This document shows positions 55,374 to 63,930 of a stretch of DNA of 64,000 nucleotides, one piece after another. Position 1 is the stretch's first letter; each line of letters opens with the position of its first letter. The DNA comes from Curtobacterium sp. UNCCL20 (GTDB taxonomy: Bacteria > Actinomycetota > Actinomycetes > Actinomycetales > Microbacteriaceae), in the NCBI RefSeq assembly GCF_900101675.1, contig NZ_FNKG01000003.1, forward strand, positions 367,609-431,608. The letters are read 5' to 3'. The position numbers were made by a program, and so were the translations under genes. The notes below the pieces were generated by a model. That model did not search any database. It saw only the letters and a program-made list of their open reading frames with translations, and had not been told where the DNA came from.

Positions 55374-56624
55374 GTGAGCAAGCAGGACGGACGCAACCGA
55401 CTGGTGTCCGACGCGCCCGTCGACGACCTGACGGCCAGCGTGCTGCACGTCGACATGGACGCCTTTTTCGCCTCGGTGGAGCTGCTCGACCGACCGGACC
55501 TCATCGGGCTGCCCGTCATCGTCGGCCACGACTCGGACCGCTCGGTGGTCACCGCCGCCACCTACGAAGCGCGCAAGTACGGCGTGAACTCCGCCATGCC
55601 GATGGCGATCGCGAAGCGCCGCTGCCCGAACGCGATCATCGTCGAACCCCACTTCGAGAAGTACCGCGACAAGTCCGCCGCCGTGATGGCCGTGTTCGAC
55701 CGCTTCACCCCGCGCGTCGAGAAGCTCGGCATCGACGAAGCCTTCCTCGACGTCGCCGGGGCGCTCCGGCTCTACGGCACGCCGTGGCAGATCGGCCAGG
55801 CCATCCGCCGCGCCGTGTTCGACGAGACCGGGCTGCACTGCTCCGTCGGCGCCGCGTCGACGAAGTTCGTCGCGAAGCTCGCGTCCAGCCGGGCGAAGCC
55901 GGACGGTCTCCTGGTGGTGCCCGCGGCCGACACCGTCGCGTTCCTGCACCCGCAGCCGGTCTCCGCGCTGTGGGGTGTGGGCGGGAAGACGCAGGAGACC
56001 CTCGAGCGGCGCGGCATCCGCACGGTGGGGGACCTCGCGAACACACCGCTCGGTTCCCTCGTCTCCGCGCTCGGGCCCGCCGGCGGCCAGCGCCTGCACG
56101 ACCTGTCCTGGGGCCGCGACCCGCGGGTGGTGGAGGACGGCGTCGGCGAGAAGTCGATCGGGCACGAGGTCACCTTCGGCCACGACCTCACCGAGCGCGA
56201 CGACGTCGCCCGCGAACTCCTGCGCCTGGCCGACAAGGTGGCCGTCCGGCTCCGCCGCGCCGAGGTGCAGGCACGGACCGTGTCGCTCAAGGTCCGCTAC
56301 ACCGACTTCACCACGCTGACCCGGTCCCGCACCCTCGCCGAACCCACCGACGTCGCGAAACGCCTGCACCGCGAAGCCGTCGACCTGTACGACGTCCTGC
56401 ACCGGCCGGGCAACCAGATCCGGCTCATCGGCGTGCGTGGCGAGAACCTCGTGCCGGCCGCCGCGAGCAACGCGCTCTGGGACGACGACGCGCCGTGGCG
56501 CGAGACGGAGACGACGGTGGACGCGGTCGCCGCGCGCTTCGGCGCCGGGGTGCTGCGACCGGCATCGCTGGTCCGCGGCACGCCCGAGGGGCACGTCCCG
56601 CACGCTCGGCAGGACCGAGGGTGA
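55374..56624 (+). CDS. dinB: DNA polymerase IV
   Basis: Y-family translesion polymerase, 416 residues. Catalytic acids in HVDMDAFFASVE (Asp27, Asp29) and GIDEAFLDVA near 125; the thumb has VSALWGVGGKTQETL and a little-finger domain follows. No clear beta-clamp peptide was picked out. The GTG fits the family start; CATCAT six bases before it is a weak -10. No LexA box (GAACNNNNGTTC) is seen upstream. Confidence 0.95.
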   Translation: MSKQDGRNRLVSDAPVDDLTASVLHVDMDAFFASVELLDRPDLIGLPVIVGHDSDRSVVTAATYEARKYGVNSAMPMAIAKRRCPNAIIVEPHFEKYRDKSAAVMAVFDRFTPRVEKLGIDEAFLDVAGALRLYGTPWQIGQAIRRAVFDETGLHCSVGAASTKFVAKLASSRAKPDGLLVVPAADTVAFLHPQPVSALWGVGGKTQETLERRGIRTVGDLANTPLGSLVSALGPAGGQRLHDLSWGRDPRVVEDGVGEKSIGHEVTFGHDLTERDDVARELLRLADKVAVRLRRAEVQARTVSLKVRYTDFTTLTRSRTLAEPTDVAKRLHREAVDLYDVLHRPGNQIRLIGVRGENLVPAAASNALWDDDAPWRETETTVDAVAARFGAGVLRPASLVRGTPEGHVPHARQDRG

Positions 56625-56627
56625 CGG

Positions 56628-56633
56628 TAGAAT
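56628..56633 (+). promoter_or_regulatory. Leaderless promoter of the helicase gene
   Basis: TAGAAT just after the dinB stop, eight bases before the GTG at 56642. Confidence 0.5.
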
Positions 56634-56641
56634 CGGGTGAA

Positions 56642-58618
56642 GTGAGCGCAGCCGAGTACACCGATCAGCCAGGGGCGCACCAGCCAGCGGCAGGGGACCA
56701 GTCCGCGGCGCTGTGGGACGACACCGCGGCGCCCGCGACGGGGACCGGCCCGACCGACCCCGACGGCACCGCAGCAGCAGACCCCGACGGCACCGCAGCA
56801 GCAGCCCACGACGACGCCGTGGCCGCTGCCGAGGCCGCGGGCAACTCCGCCGTCCAGCACCTCTCCCCGGCGTTCCCGGACCGTGCGGCCTGGGGCACCG
56901 CGTCGAAGCTCCGCGCCTGGCAGATCGAGGCGCTGACGAAGTACTTCGAGAAGGAACCCCGCGACTTCCTCGCGGCGGCGACACCGGGCGCGGGCAAGAC
57001 GACGTTCGCGCTCCGACTCGCCACCGAGCTCCTCGCCCGCGGCACCGTCGACCGCATCGTGGTCGTCGCACCGACCGAGCACCTGAAGCGCCAGTGGGCC
57101 GACTCGGCCGACCGGGTGGGCATCCGCATCGACCCGATGTTCAAGAACGGTGACGGCATGTTCGGCCGGCACTACCAGGGCGTCGCGATCACGTACGCCC
57201 AGGTCGGCATGAACCCCGAGGTCCACCAGAAGATCACCGAGGGCGGCCGCACCCTGGTCGTCCTCGACGAGGTCCACCACGGCGGTGACGCTCTGACCTG
57301 GGGCGACGGCATCCGCGAGGCGTTCTCCAAGGCCACCCGCCGCCTGTCCCTGTCGGGGACCCCGTTCCGCTCGGACACCGCACCGATCCCGTTCGTGCAG
57401 TACGCCCCCGACGAGCAGGGCATCCGCACCTCGATCTCCGACTACAACTACGGCTACGGCCGCGCGCTGAAGGACGGCGTCGTCCGTCCGGTGCTGTTCA
57501 TGGCCTACGCCGGGCAGATGCGCTGGAAGACCCGGATGGGCGACGAGATGTCGGCGTCGCTCGGCGAACCCGTGACGAAGGACATCACCGCCCAGGCGTG
57601 GCGCACCGCCCTCTCGCCCGAGGGCGAGTGGATGCCGGCGGTCCTGTCTGCCGCCGACAAGCGCCTCACCGAGGTCCGACGCGGGGTGCCCGACGCCGGT
57701 GGACTCGTGATCGCGACGGACACCACCACGGCCCGCGCCTACGCCCGCATCCTCCAGCAGATCACCGGCGAGCGTCCGACCGTGGTGCTCTCGGACGAGG
57801 CCGCCGCCTCCAGCCGGATCCAGGCGTTCGCCGAGGACACCTCGCGCTGGATGGTCGCTGTTCGCATGGTGTCCGAAGGCGTCGACGTGCCCCGGCTCTG
57901 CGTCGGCGTGTACGCCACCAGCGCGAGCACGCCGCTGTTCTTCGCACAGGTGATCGGCCGCTTCGTGCGCGCCCGCCGCCGGGGCGAGACCGCCAGTGTC
58001 TTCCTGCCGAGCGTCCCCGGGCTGATGGCCCTGGCGGCGTCGCTCGAGCTCGAACGCGACCACGCACTCGACCGCCCCAAGGACGCCGACGACGGGATGT
58101 ACAACCCCGAGGACGCGATGGTCGCCGAGGCCAACAAGGAGGACCGCGCCTCCGAGAGCCTGCTCGAGGTGCAGCCCTTCGAGGCCCTCGACTCGCAGGC
58201 GTCGTTCGACCGCGTGCTCTACGACGGCGGCGAGTTCGGGACCGGCGGCGAGGTCGGCTCGCTCGAGGAACTCGACTTCATCGGCATCCCCGGGCTCCTC
58301 GAACCCGACCAGGTGCGCGACCTGCTCCGGGCACGCCAGGCGACCCAGGCGAAGCGAGCCAAGGGTCGTGTGCCCAAGGACGGACTCCCCAAGGTCGCCG
58401 AGCCCGAGAACCGGCCGATGTACCAGACGATCAAGGAGCAGCGGTCCGAGCTGCACCGGCTGGTGTCGATCTGGTCGCGGCACGCCAACGAACCACACGG
58501 GGCGATCCACGCCGAACTCCGCCGGATCAGCGGTGGGCCGGCCGTGGCGCAGGCGAGCATCGAGCAGATCCAGAAGCGCATCGACATCCTGCGCTCCCGG
58601 ATCGGCGGCCGTCGGTGA
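56642..58618 (+). CDS. DEAD/DEAH-box SF2 helicase
   Basis: Superfamily 2 helicase of 658 residues: Walker A ATPGAGKTTFA near 114, DEVHHG (209-214), motif III SLSGTPFRS near 238, and the second domain with MVSEGVDVPRL near 412 and [12 protein letters not shown] near 437. The first 90 residues are acidic, Ala-rich and carry an exact DPDGTAAA duplication. GTG at 56642 is preferred for its TAGAAT box; GTG at 56621 would overlap the dinB stop and is possible. Similar to phage-type XPB/RadD helicases; role unknown, repair is suggested by dinB. Confidence 0.9.
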   Translation: MSAAEYTDQPGAHQPAAGDQSAALWDDTAAPATGTGPTDPDGTAAADPDGTAAAAHDDAVAAAEAAGNSAVQHLSPAFPDRAAWGTASKLRAWQIEALTKYFEKEPRDFLAAATPGAGKTTFALRLATELLARGTVDRIVVVAPTEHLKRQWADSADRVGIRIDPMFKNGDGMFGRHYQGVAITYAQVGMNPEVHQKITEGGRTLVVLDEVHHGGDALTWGDGIREAFSKATRRLSLSGTPFRSDTAPIPFVQYAPDEQGIRTSISDYNYGYGRALKDGVVRPVLFMAYAGQMRWKTRMGDEMSASLGEPVTKDITAQAWRTALSPEGEWMPAVLSAADKRLTEVRRGVPDAGGLVIATDTTTARAYARILQQITGERPTVVLSDEAAASSRIQAFAEDTSRWMVAVRMVSEGVDVPRLCVGVYATSASTPLFFAQVIGRFVRARRRGETASVFLPSVPGLMALAASLELERDHALDRPKDADDGMYNPEDAMVAEANKEDRASESLLEVQPFEALDSQASFDRVLYDGGEFGTGGEVGSLEELDFIGIPGLLEPDQVRDLLRARQATQAKRAKGRVPKDGLPKVAEPENRPMYQTIKEQRSELHRLVSIWSRHANEPHGAIHAELRRISGGPAVAQASIEQIQKRIDILRSRIGGRR

Positions 58619-58625
58619 CCCTGCC

Positions 58626-58835
58626 GTGATCGAACCGGTCGACGACCGGACCTGGTACGTCAAACGCGACCCGGAGTCCTCGCCCGAGGCGATCATCGAC
58701 CGCTTCGGCGGTGGCTACCGTCTGCGGCGGTTCTCGCTCACCGAGTCCCGCCGCACCCCCCACGGCGTCTACATGGGGATCGAACTCGCCGAGACCGCGT
58801 GGTGGCGGCTCCGCGACAGGCCGCGGAACTCATGA
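58626..58835 (+). CDS. Small conserved hypothetical protein
   Basis: 69-residue basic protein (TWYVKRDPESSPEAIIDRFGGGYRLRRFSL...). I do not recognise a family. It follows the helicase by seven bases, starts with GTG and has normal high-GC third-position usage, so it is likely real and co-expressed. The segment YRLRRFSL suggests nucleic-acid or protein binding, but that is only a guess. Confidence 0.65.
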   Translation: MIEPVDDRTWYVKRDPESSPEAIIDRFGGGYRLRRFSLTESRRTPHGVYMGIELAETAWWRLRDRPRNS

Positions 58836-58855
58836 CGCGCCAAGCAAATCTCCGG

Positions 58856-58861
58856 TAGACC
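58856..58861 (+). promoter_or_regulatory. Leaderless promoter of ndh
   Basis: TAGACC within the palindrome CTCCGGTAGACCGGAG, six bases before the ATG. A GGAGGA directly abuts the ATG, too close for normal ribosome binding. Confidence 0.4.
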
Positions 58862-58867
58862 GGAGGA

Positions 58868-60196
58868 ATGGCAGACTCGATCCCTCACGTCCTCGTCCTC
58901 GGCGGCGGTTCCGCTGGTTACACCACCGTCAAGCAGCTCCAGAAGCACGCGGCGACCGTGCCGATGCGCATCACGCTCGTGGACCAGAACACGTACTACA
59001 CGTACCTGCCGTTCCTGCCGGAGGTCGCCGGCGGCCACATCGCGCCGAAGGACGTCACGGTGGAGCTCCGTCGTGCGCTCCGGAAGACCCGTGTGATCCA
59101 GGGCAAGGTCACCGGCATCTCGTCTGCGGACAAGACCGTCTCGGTCGCCACGGCCGGCGGCGACGAGCGCACGCTCGGCTACGACCAGCTCGTCGTCGCG
59201 CTCGGTTCGGTCACCCGCACCTTCCCGACGCCCGGGCTCGAGGAGCACGGCGTCGGATTCAAGACCGTCGAGGAGGCCGCCTACGTCCGCGCCAAGCTCC
59301 TCGACAACATCGCGAAGGCCGCTGCCACCCGCGACGAGGACGAGCGTCGCCGCCTCCTCACCAGCATCTTCGTCGGCGGTGGCTACACCGGCGTCGAGGC
59401 GATCGGTGAACTCTTCGACGTGTCGCAGGCTGCCATCAAGACCTACCCGTCGCTCGCCGGCGAGCACCCGCGCTGGGTCCTCATCGACGCGCTCGACCGC
59501 GTCGCGCCGGAGGTCGGCCCCGACCTGTCGAAGTGGACCCTCGAGTCGCTCCGTGCCCGCGGCATCGACGTCCGCCTGAAGACCACGATGCCGAGCTGCG
59601 AGGGCGGCGTCGTCAAGCTCTCCGACGGTGACGAGTTCGCCGCCGGCCTCATCGTCTGGACCGCCGGCGTGAAGCCGAACCCGCTCCTCGACGCGTCCGA
59701 CCTGCCGCGCGGTCCGAAGGGACACCTCGCCGCGAACGCGAAGCTCCAGGTCGAGAACGAGGAGACCCACGAGGTCGTCCCGGGTGTCTGGGGCCTCGGC
59801 GACGTGGCGCAGGTCCCCGACCTCACCGCGGACAAGCAGCCGGCGTACTACCCGCCGAACGCGCAGAACGCCGTCCGTCAGGCCGTCGTCGCCGCGGACA
59901 ACGTGGTCGCCACGATCACCGGCAAGCCCCTCGAGGAGTACCGCCACCCGTCGATCGGCACGGTCGCCTCGTACGGTGTCGCCAAGGGCGCGGCGAACAT
60001 CAAGGGCATCAAGATGACGAACCTGCTCGCGTGGCTCGCGCACCGTGCGTACCACGTGTACGCGATGCCGACCCTCAACCGGAAGGCACGCATCGTCATC
60101 GGCTGGGTCACGGGTGCCGTCTCCGGTCGCGATGCGACCTCCCTCATCAAGGAGACGGACCCCCGTCGCACCTTCGTCGAGGCGTCGAAGAGCTAG
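58868..60196 (+). CDS. ndh: Type II NADH dehydrogenase (NDH-2)
   Basis: Single-subunit FAD enzyme passing electrons from NADH to quinone at the membrane. The 442-residue protein has the FAD motif VLGGGSAGYTT (10-20), TYLPFLPEVAGG near 48, the second dinucleotide motif IFVGGGYTGVEA near 163, VWTAGVKPNPL near 260 and WGLGDVAQVPD near 305. The C-terminus has an amphipathic stretch for membrane attachment. Last bases are duplicated downstream, followed by a terminator palindrome. Confidence 0.95.
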   Translation: MADSIPHVLVLGGGSAGYTTVKQLQKHAATVPMRITLVDQNTYYTYLPFLPEVAGGHIAPKDVTVELRRALRKTRVIQGKVTGISSADKTVSVATAGGDERTLGYDQLVVALGSVTRTFPTPGLEEHGVGFKTVEEAAYVRAKLLDNIAKAAATRDEDERRRLLTSIFVGGGYTGVEAIGELFDVSQAAIKTYPSLAGEHPRWVLIDALDRVAPEVGPDLSKWTLESLRARGIDVRLKTTMPSCEGGVVKLSDGDEFAAGLIVWTAGVKPNPLLDASDLPRGPKGHLAANAKLQVENEETHEVVPGVWGLGDVAQVPDLTADKQPAYYPPNAQNAVRQAVVAADNVVATITGKPLEEYRHPSIGTVASYGVAKGAANIKGIKMTNLLAWLAHRAYHVYAMPTLNRKARIVIGWVTGAVSGRDATSLIKETDPRRTFVEASKS

Positions 60197-60246
60197 GAGA
60201 CCGAACTCGGCTCAGCGGTCGCACGTTCGTCGAGGCGTCGAAGAGC
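60165..60246. repeat. Duplicated 3' end of ndh
   Basis: The 29 bp at 60165-60193, coding the last residues of ndh, recur at 60218-60246 with one change, just outside the gene. Confidence 0.85.
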
Positions 60247-60261
60247 GAGACGCGACCGTCT

Positions 60262-60309
60262 GACGGCCTGGAGGCGCGGTGCCAGCTGGCACCGCGCCTC
60301 CAGGCCGTC
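60262..60309. repeat. Perfect 48-bp GGAGGCGCG palindrome, ndh terminator
   Basis: Perfect inverted repeat with the standard GGTGCCAGCTGGCACC core and GACGGCCTGGAGGCGC arms, 65 bp past the ndh stop. Confidence 0.85.
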
Positions 60310-60392
60310 GCGGGGTCGCGTCCGAGGGCCGTGGTGCGGCAGACTGACTCCCTCGGTGCCGACGCACGGAGGTCCCGGAGGGCGCCCGTCTC

Positions 60393-61889
60393 GTGAACAC
60401 CAGCACCACCCGACCCACCAGCTGCGTGCGGTGCGGCCGCCCGCGCCGTCCGCGCGAGCTGCACCGCTGCCCCGGCCCCGACGATCCGCGTCGCGGCCTC
60501 GGCCTGACCGGGGGAGCCGTGGCCGCACTCGCCGTCCTCGGAGGCGTCGGGCGCCCGCTCGTCGTGGGCGGATCGGTGCGCGACGCCCTGCTCCGGGACG
60601 CAGGACGGTCGGTGCCGGTCGTCGCGCACGGCGACGTCGACGTCGAGCTGCACGGTGCCGAGGACCCCGAGGCGGTCGCGGTCACCCTCCGACGTGCCGG
60701 TGCCGTGGTGACGCGTGCGGGATCCCGGTTCGAAGTGCTCAAGGTCGTGTTCGACGGCGCCGACCTGGACGTCGCGCTCGTCCCAGGGACGGACGACGAG
60801 TCCTTCGTGCGATCGGCCGAGCGTCGCGACTTCACGATCGACGCCGTTGCGTGGGACCCCGTCGACGCCGTGTACCTGGACGCGTTCAGCGGCATCGACG
60901 ACGCGGCCGTCGGCCTGCTCCGGCACACGTCGGACCGCTTCGGCGAGGACCCGCTTCGGGTGCTGCGGGCTGTGCAGCTCGTCGCCCGGTTCGGCCTGCG
61001 GGTGGACCCCGCGACGGTCTCGGTGGCGCGTGCACTCCGGGACACGTACGGGTCGATCGCGTCGGAACGCGTCTGGCCGGAGCTCCGGAAGGCCGCCGGG
61101 GGCGATCACCTCGTCGCCGCGCTGGACCTCCTGCACGCGACCGGCTGGGACGCACACTTCCCCGAGCTCCACGCGATGCGGGACGTACCGCAGGACCCCG
61201 GCTGGCACCCGGAGGGCCCCGTGCACGTGCACGCCGGTCTCGCTGCCGAGTGGGCAGCCCAGCAGTGCACCGCCGACGGGATCACCGGCGACGACCGCGT
61301 CGTGATCGTGCTCGCGGCGCTGCTCCACGACGTTGGGAAGGCCGGCGACGGCACCTGGACCGAGCCCCGGCCCGACGGCGGGGTCCGGATCCGGAGCCTT
61401 GGCCACGAGCAGTCCGGTGCCGTCGCCGCGCGGGCCCTGCTGCGTCGAGTCGGTGCGCCTCGGCACCTCGTCGACCGGATCGTGGTCCTCGTCCGCGAGC
61501 ACATGGTGGCGCACTCCACGGGTGGAGCCGCGCCGTCGGTCCCGGCCGCCCGTCGGCTCCTGCGCCGACTCGGCGGGTCGCTCGGCACCGCCGAGGCGTG
61601 GGCACGCGTGTGCGAAGCGGACGCGCGCGGCCGGGGAACGGCGTCCACGAGCAGCCCCGCGTGGACCTGGCTCCGGGTGATGTCGTCCGACCAGGTCGCG
61701 CGACGGCAGGTTCCGCTGCTCACCGGCCGAGACCTCATCGACGCCGGACTCGTCCCCGGCCCGACGTTCCACGGACTCCTCGCCGCAGCCGCCGACGCGC
61801 AGGACGACGGGGTGTTCGACGACGTCCCCGGGGCACGACGGTGGCTCGCGTGTCGGCTGGCGGGCGAACAGCGGCACCCGACCGACTGA
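60393..61889 (+). CDS. CCA tRNA nucleotidyltransferase / poly(A) polymerase family protein with HD domain
   Basis: 498-residue protein: an N-terminal CVRCGRP and HRC cysteine cluster (11-26), a class II nucleotidyltransferase head with VVGGSVRDALLRD (58-69) and metal acids DVD (81-83), RRDFTIDAVAWD near 144, an RNA-binding region with DPLRVLRAVQLVARF, and an HD phosphohydrolase domain with LLHDVGK (310-316). The N-terminal cysteines and DVDVEL in place of the usual DxDxxT are unusual; it may be a second nucleotidyltransferase rather than the main CCA enzyme. GTG start. Confidence 0.82.
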   Translation: MNTSTTRPTSCVRCGRPRRPRELHRCPGPDDPRRGLGLTGGAVAALAVLGGVGRPLVVGGSVRDALLRDAGRSVPVVAHGDVDVELHGAEDPEAVAVTLRRAGAVVTRAGSRFEVLKVVFDGADLDVALVPGTDDESFVRSAERRDFTIDAVAWDPVDAVYLDAFSGIDDAAVGLLRHTSDRFGEDPLRVLRAVQLVARFGLRVDPATVSVARALRDTYGSIASERVWPELRKAAGGDHLVAALDLLHATGWDAHFPELHAMRDVPQDPGWHPEGPVHVHAGLAAEWAAQQCTADGITGDDRVVIVLAALLHDVGKAGDGTWTEPRPDGGVRIRSLGHEQSGAVAARALLRRVGAPRHLVDRIVVLVREHMVAHSTGGAAPSVPAARRLLRRLGGSLGTAEAWARVCEADARGRGTASTSSPAWTWLRVMSSDQVARRQVPLLTGRDLIDAGLVPGPTFHGLLAAAADAQDDGVFDDVPGARRWLACRLAGEQRHPTD

Positions 61890-61968
61890 TCCTGTTCACG
61901 ATGCGCGGACCTGGACCGCCTCCCACTGACGCCGCGACAGCGTGGGCGCTTCGAGTGAGAGGAGCGCC

Positions 61969-63108
61969 ATGCGCGCGATGACGTACCGCGGGCCGTACCG
62001 GGTCCGTGTCGAGGAGAAGCCAGACCCGCGGATCGAACACCCGAACGACGCGATCGTGCGGGTGGAGCGGGCTGCGATCTGCGGATCCGATCTGCACCTC
62101 TACCACGGGATGATGCCCGACACCCGCGTCGGGCACACGTTCGGGCACGAGTTCATCGGCGTCGTCGAGCAGATCGGCTCGTCCGTCGAGACCCTGTCCG
62201 TCGGGGACCGCGTGATGGTCCCGTTCAACATCTGCTGCGGGAGCTGCTGGTTCTGCGCACGCGGACTCTTCTCGAACTGCCACAACGTGAACCCGAACGC
62301 GACCGCGGTCGGCGGCATCTACGGCTACTCGCACACCACCGGCGGGTACGACGGCGGGCAGGCGGAGCGCGTACGCGTGCCGTTCGCCGACGTCGGGCCG
62401 CAGGTGATCCCGGACTGGCTCGACGACGAGGACGCGCTCCTGATGACCGATGCGCTCAGCACCGGGTACTTCGGGGCGCAGCTGGCCTCGATCCGCGAGG
62501 GCGACACCGTCGTGGTGCTCGGCGCGGGGCCCGTCGGCCTGTTCTCCGCGGCCTCGGCGTGGTTCATGGGCGCCGGTCGCGTCATCGTGGTCGACCAGCT
62601 CGAGTACCGGCTCGAGAAGGCCGAGACGTTCGCGCACGCCGAGACGATCAACTTCGCCGAGGTCGACGACGTCGTGCTCGAGATGAAGAAACAGACCGAC
62701 TACCTCGGTGCGGACAGTGTGATCGACGCCGTCGGAGCAGAGGCGGACGGGAACTTCACCCAGCAGGTCACCGCCTCGAAGTTCAAGCTGCAGGGCGGAT
62801 CGCCGACGGCGCTCAACTGGGCGATCGACGGCGTCCGGAAGGGCGGCACCGTCTCGGCGATCGGCGCCTACGGGCCCATCCCGAGCGCGGTCAAGTTCGG
62901 CGACGCGATGAACAAGGGCGTCACGATCCACGCGAACCAGGCACCCGTGAAGCGGCAGTGGCCGCGGCTGCTCGAGCACATCCAGGCCGGGCACTTCAAG
63001 CCGAGCGACATCATCACGCACCGGATCCCCCTCGAACACATCGCCGAGGGCTACCACGTGTTCTCGTCCAAGCTCGACGGTTGCATCAAGACCGTCGTCG
63101 TGCCGTGA
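61969..63108 (+). CDS. Zinc-dependent alcohol dehydrogenase
   Basis: Medium-chain dehydrogenase of 379 residues related to glutathione-independent formaldehyde dehydrogenases. Catalytic zinc ligands Cys38 (ICGSDLH) and His60-Glu61 (GHEF), structural zinc Cys90, 93, 96 and 104, and NAD-binding GAGPVG near 186. AGAGGAG lies five bases before the ATG. It is followed 11 bases later by a membrane-protein gene, presumably its partner. Likely substrates are small alcohols or aldehydes. Confidence 0.9.
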   Translation: MRAMTYRGPYRVRVEEKPDPRIEHPNDAIVRVERAAICGSDLHLYHGMMPDTRVGHTFGHEFIGVVEQIGSSVETLSVGDRVMVPFNICCGSCWFCARGLFSNCHNVNPNATAVGGIYGYSHTTGGYDGGQAERVRVPFADVGPQVIPDWLDDEDALLMTDALSTGYFGAQLASIREGDTVVVLGAGPVGLFSAASAWFMGAGRVIVVDQLEYRLEKAETFAHAETINFAEVDDVVLEMKKQTDYLGADSVIDAVGAEADGNFTQQVTASKFKLQGGSPTALNWAIDGVRKGGTVSAIGAYGPIPSAVKFGDAMNKGVTIHANQAPVKRQWPRLLEHIQAGHFKPSDIITHRIPLEHIAEGYHVFSSKLDGCIKTVVVP

Positions 63109-63119
63109 GGAGGCCCGAC

Positions 63120-63710
63120 ATGTCCGACCACACCCCGTACATCGCCGATCCACCGCGGCGGGTGCCGTCCGCCGAGGAGCTCCGCGCCCGGATCCCCGGG
63201 TGGGGGAGCGACCTCGACCTCGCCGACCGGCCGTCGGTGCCGAAGCTCTCCCGGTCGGCCGGTTCGGCCACCGGGGCGCACTGGGAGGTGCCGTCGCAGC
63301 AGCCCGGCGCCTCCGGCCGGGAGCGTTCGATCGAGCACGCCCACGTGACGCCGGTGTTCGGCACCGCACAGCCGCTCCGGGGAGTGCCGGGAGCGGTGCG
63401 CCGCCTGGCGTACGCACGGTTCAGCGAGGGGCGGCTGGCGCACTGGATGCTGCTCGTCGTCGGGGACCGGCTCGACGTCGGCGTCCACCGGGTGACCGAT
63501 GCCCTGCACGGCCGGCCGGACCGGGTGATCCGGGAGACCGGGGTGCGGGCGGAGCGCGGGAAGCACCCCGTCGCCTCGAGACTCGGGTCGTCGCGGCGGG
63601 ACTGGCGGCACCAGCTGCTCGATCCCGTCGTGGCGAACTGGGGCTGGCTCGCGGCGCTGGGGGCCGTGGTGCTGGTGGTGCGGCGGGTGCGGCGGGTGCG
63701 GCGGCGCTGA
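63120..63710 (+). CDS. Hypothetical protein with C-terminal membrane helix
   Basis: 196-residue protein: a Pro/Arg/Ser-rich N-terminal half, a region GRLAHWMLLVVGDRLDVGVHRVTDALHG near 105-132, and one hydrophobic helix near 172-188 followed by an Arg/Val tail. No family recognised. Starts 11 bases after the dehydrogenase with GAGGCCCGAC as ribosome binding site. Probably a tail-anchored accessory protein. Confidence 0.7.
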   Translation: MSDHTPYIADPPRRVPSAEELRARIPGWGSDLDLADRPSVPKLSRSAGSATGAHWEVPSQQPGASGRERSIEHAHVTPVFGTAQPLRGVPGAVRRLAYARFSEGRLAHWMLLVVGDRLDVGVHRVTDALHGRPDRVIRETGVRAERGKHPVASRLGSSRRDWRHQLLDPVVANWGWLAALGAVVLVVRRVRRVRRR

Positions 63711-63731
63711 GCGGCGCTGCCGACTCGGAAC

Positions 63732-63866
63732 GACGTCGTCGATGTCGTACGACACCGGCCGCGTCGCAACCACGCGCGTGCAACTGTTGCGCGCGCGCAG
63801 GTGCGACGTCGTCGATGTCGTACGACGTCGGCCTTGTCGCTCCCGCGCGCCTGCAACTGTTGCGTG
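63732..63866. repeat. 73-bp tandem repeat locus, second of two
   Basis: Two units with GACGTCGTCGATGTCGTACG, palindromes GTCGTACGAC at 63744-63753 and 63817-63826, and GCAACTGTTGC at 63780-63790 and 63853-63863; both motif pairs are spaced 73 bp. Related to 19320-19440. No gene is seen in 63711-64000. Confidence 0.8.
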
Positions 63867-63898
63867 CGGCAGTGGTGGGGACCGACCGCCGGGCGCGA

Positions 63899-63930
63899 GG
63901 CCCGAGGCGGAGCGGAGCCGTGCCTCCCGG
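63899..63930. repeat. Decayed GGAGGCGCG palindrome
   Basis: GGAGCGGAGCC followed by GTGCCTCCCGG matches the 15.6-kb copy with losses in the left arm. It lies after the second 73-bp repeat locus, just as a palindrome lies beside the first. Confidence 0.55.
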
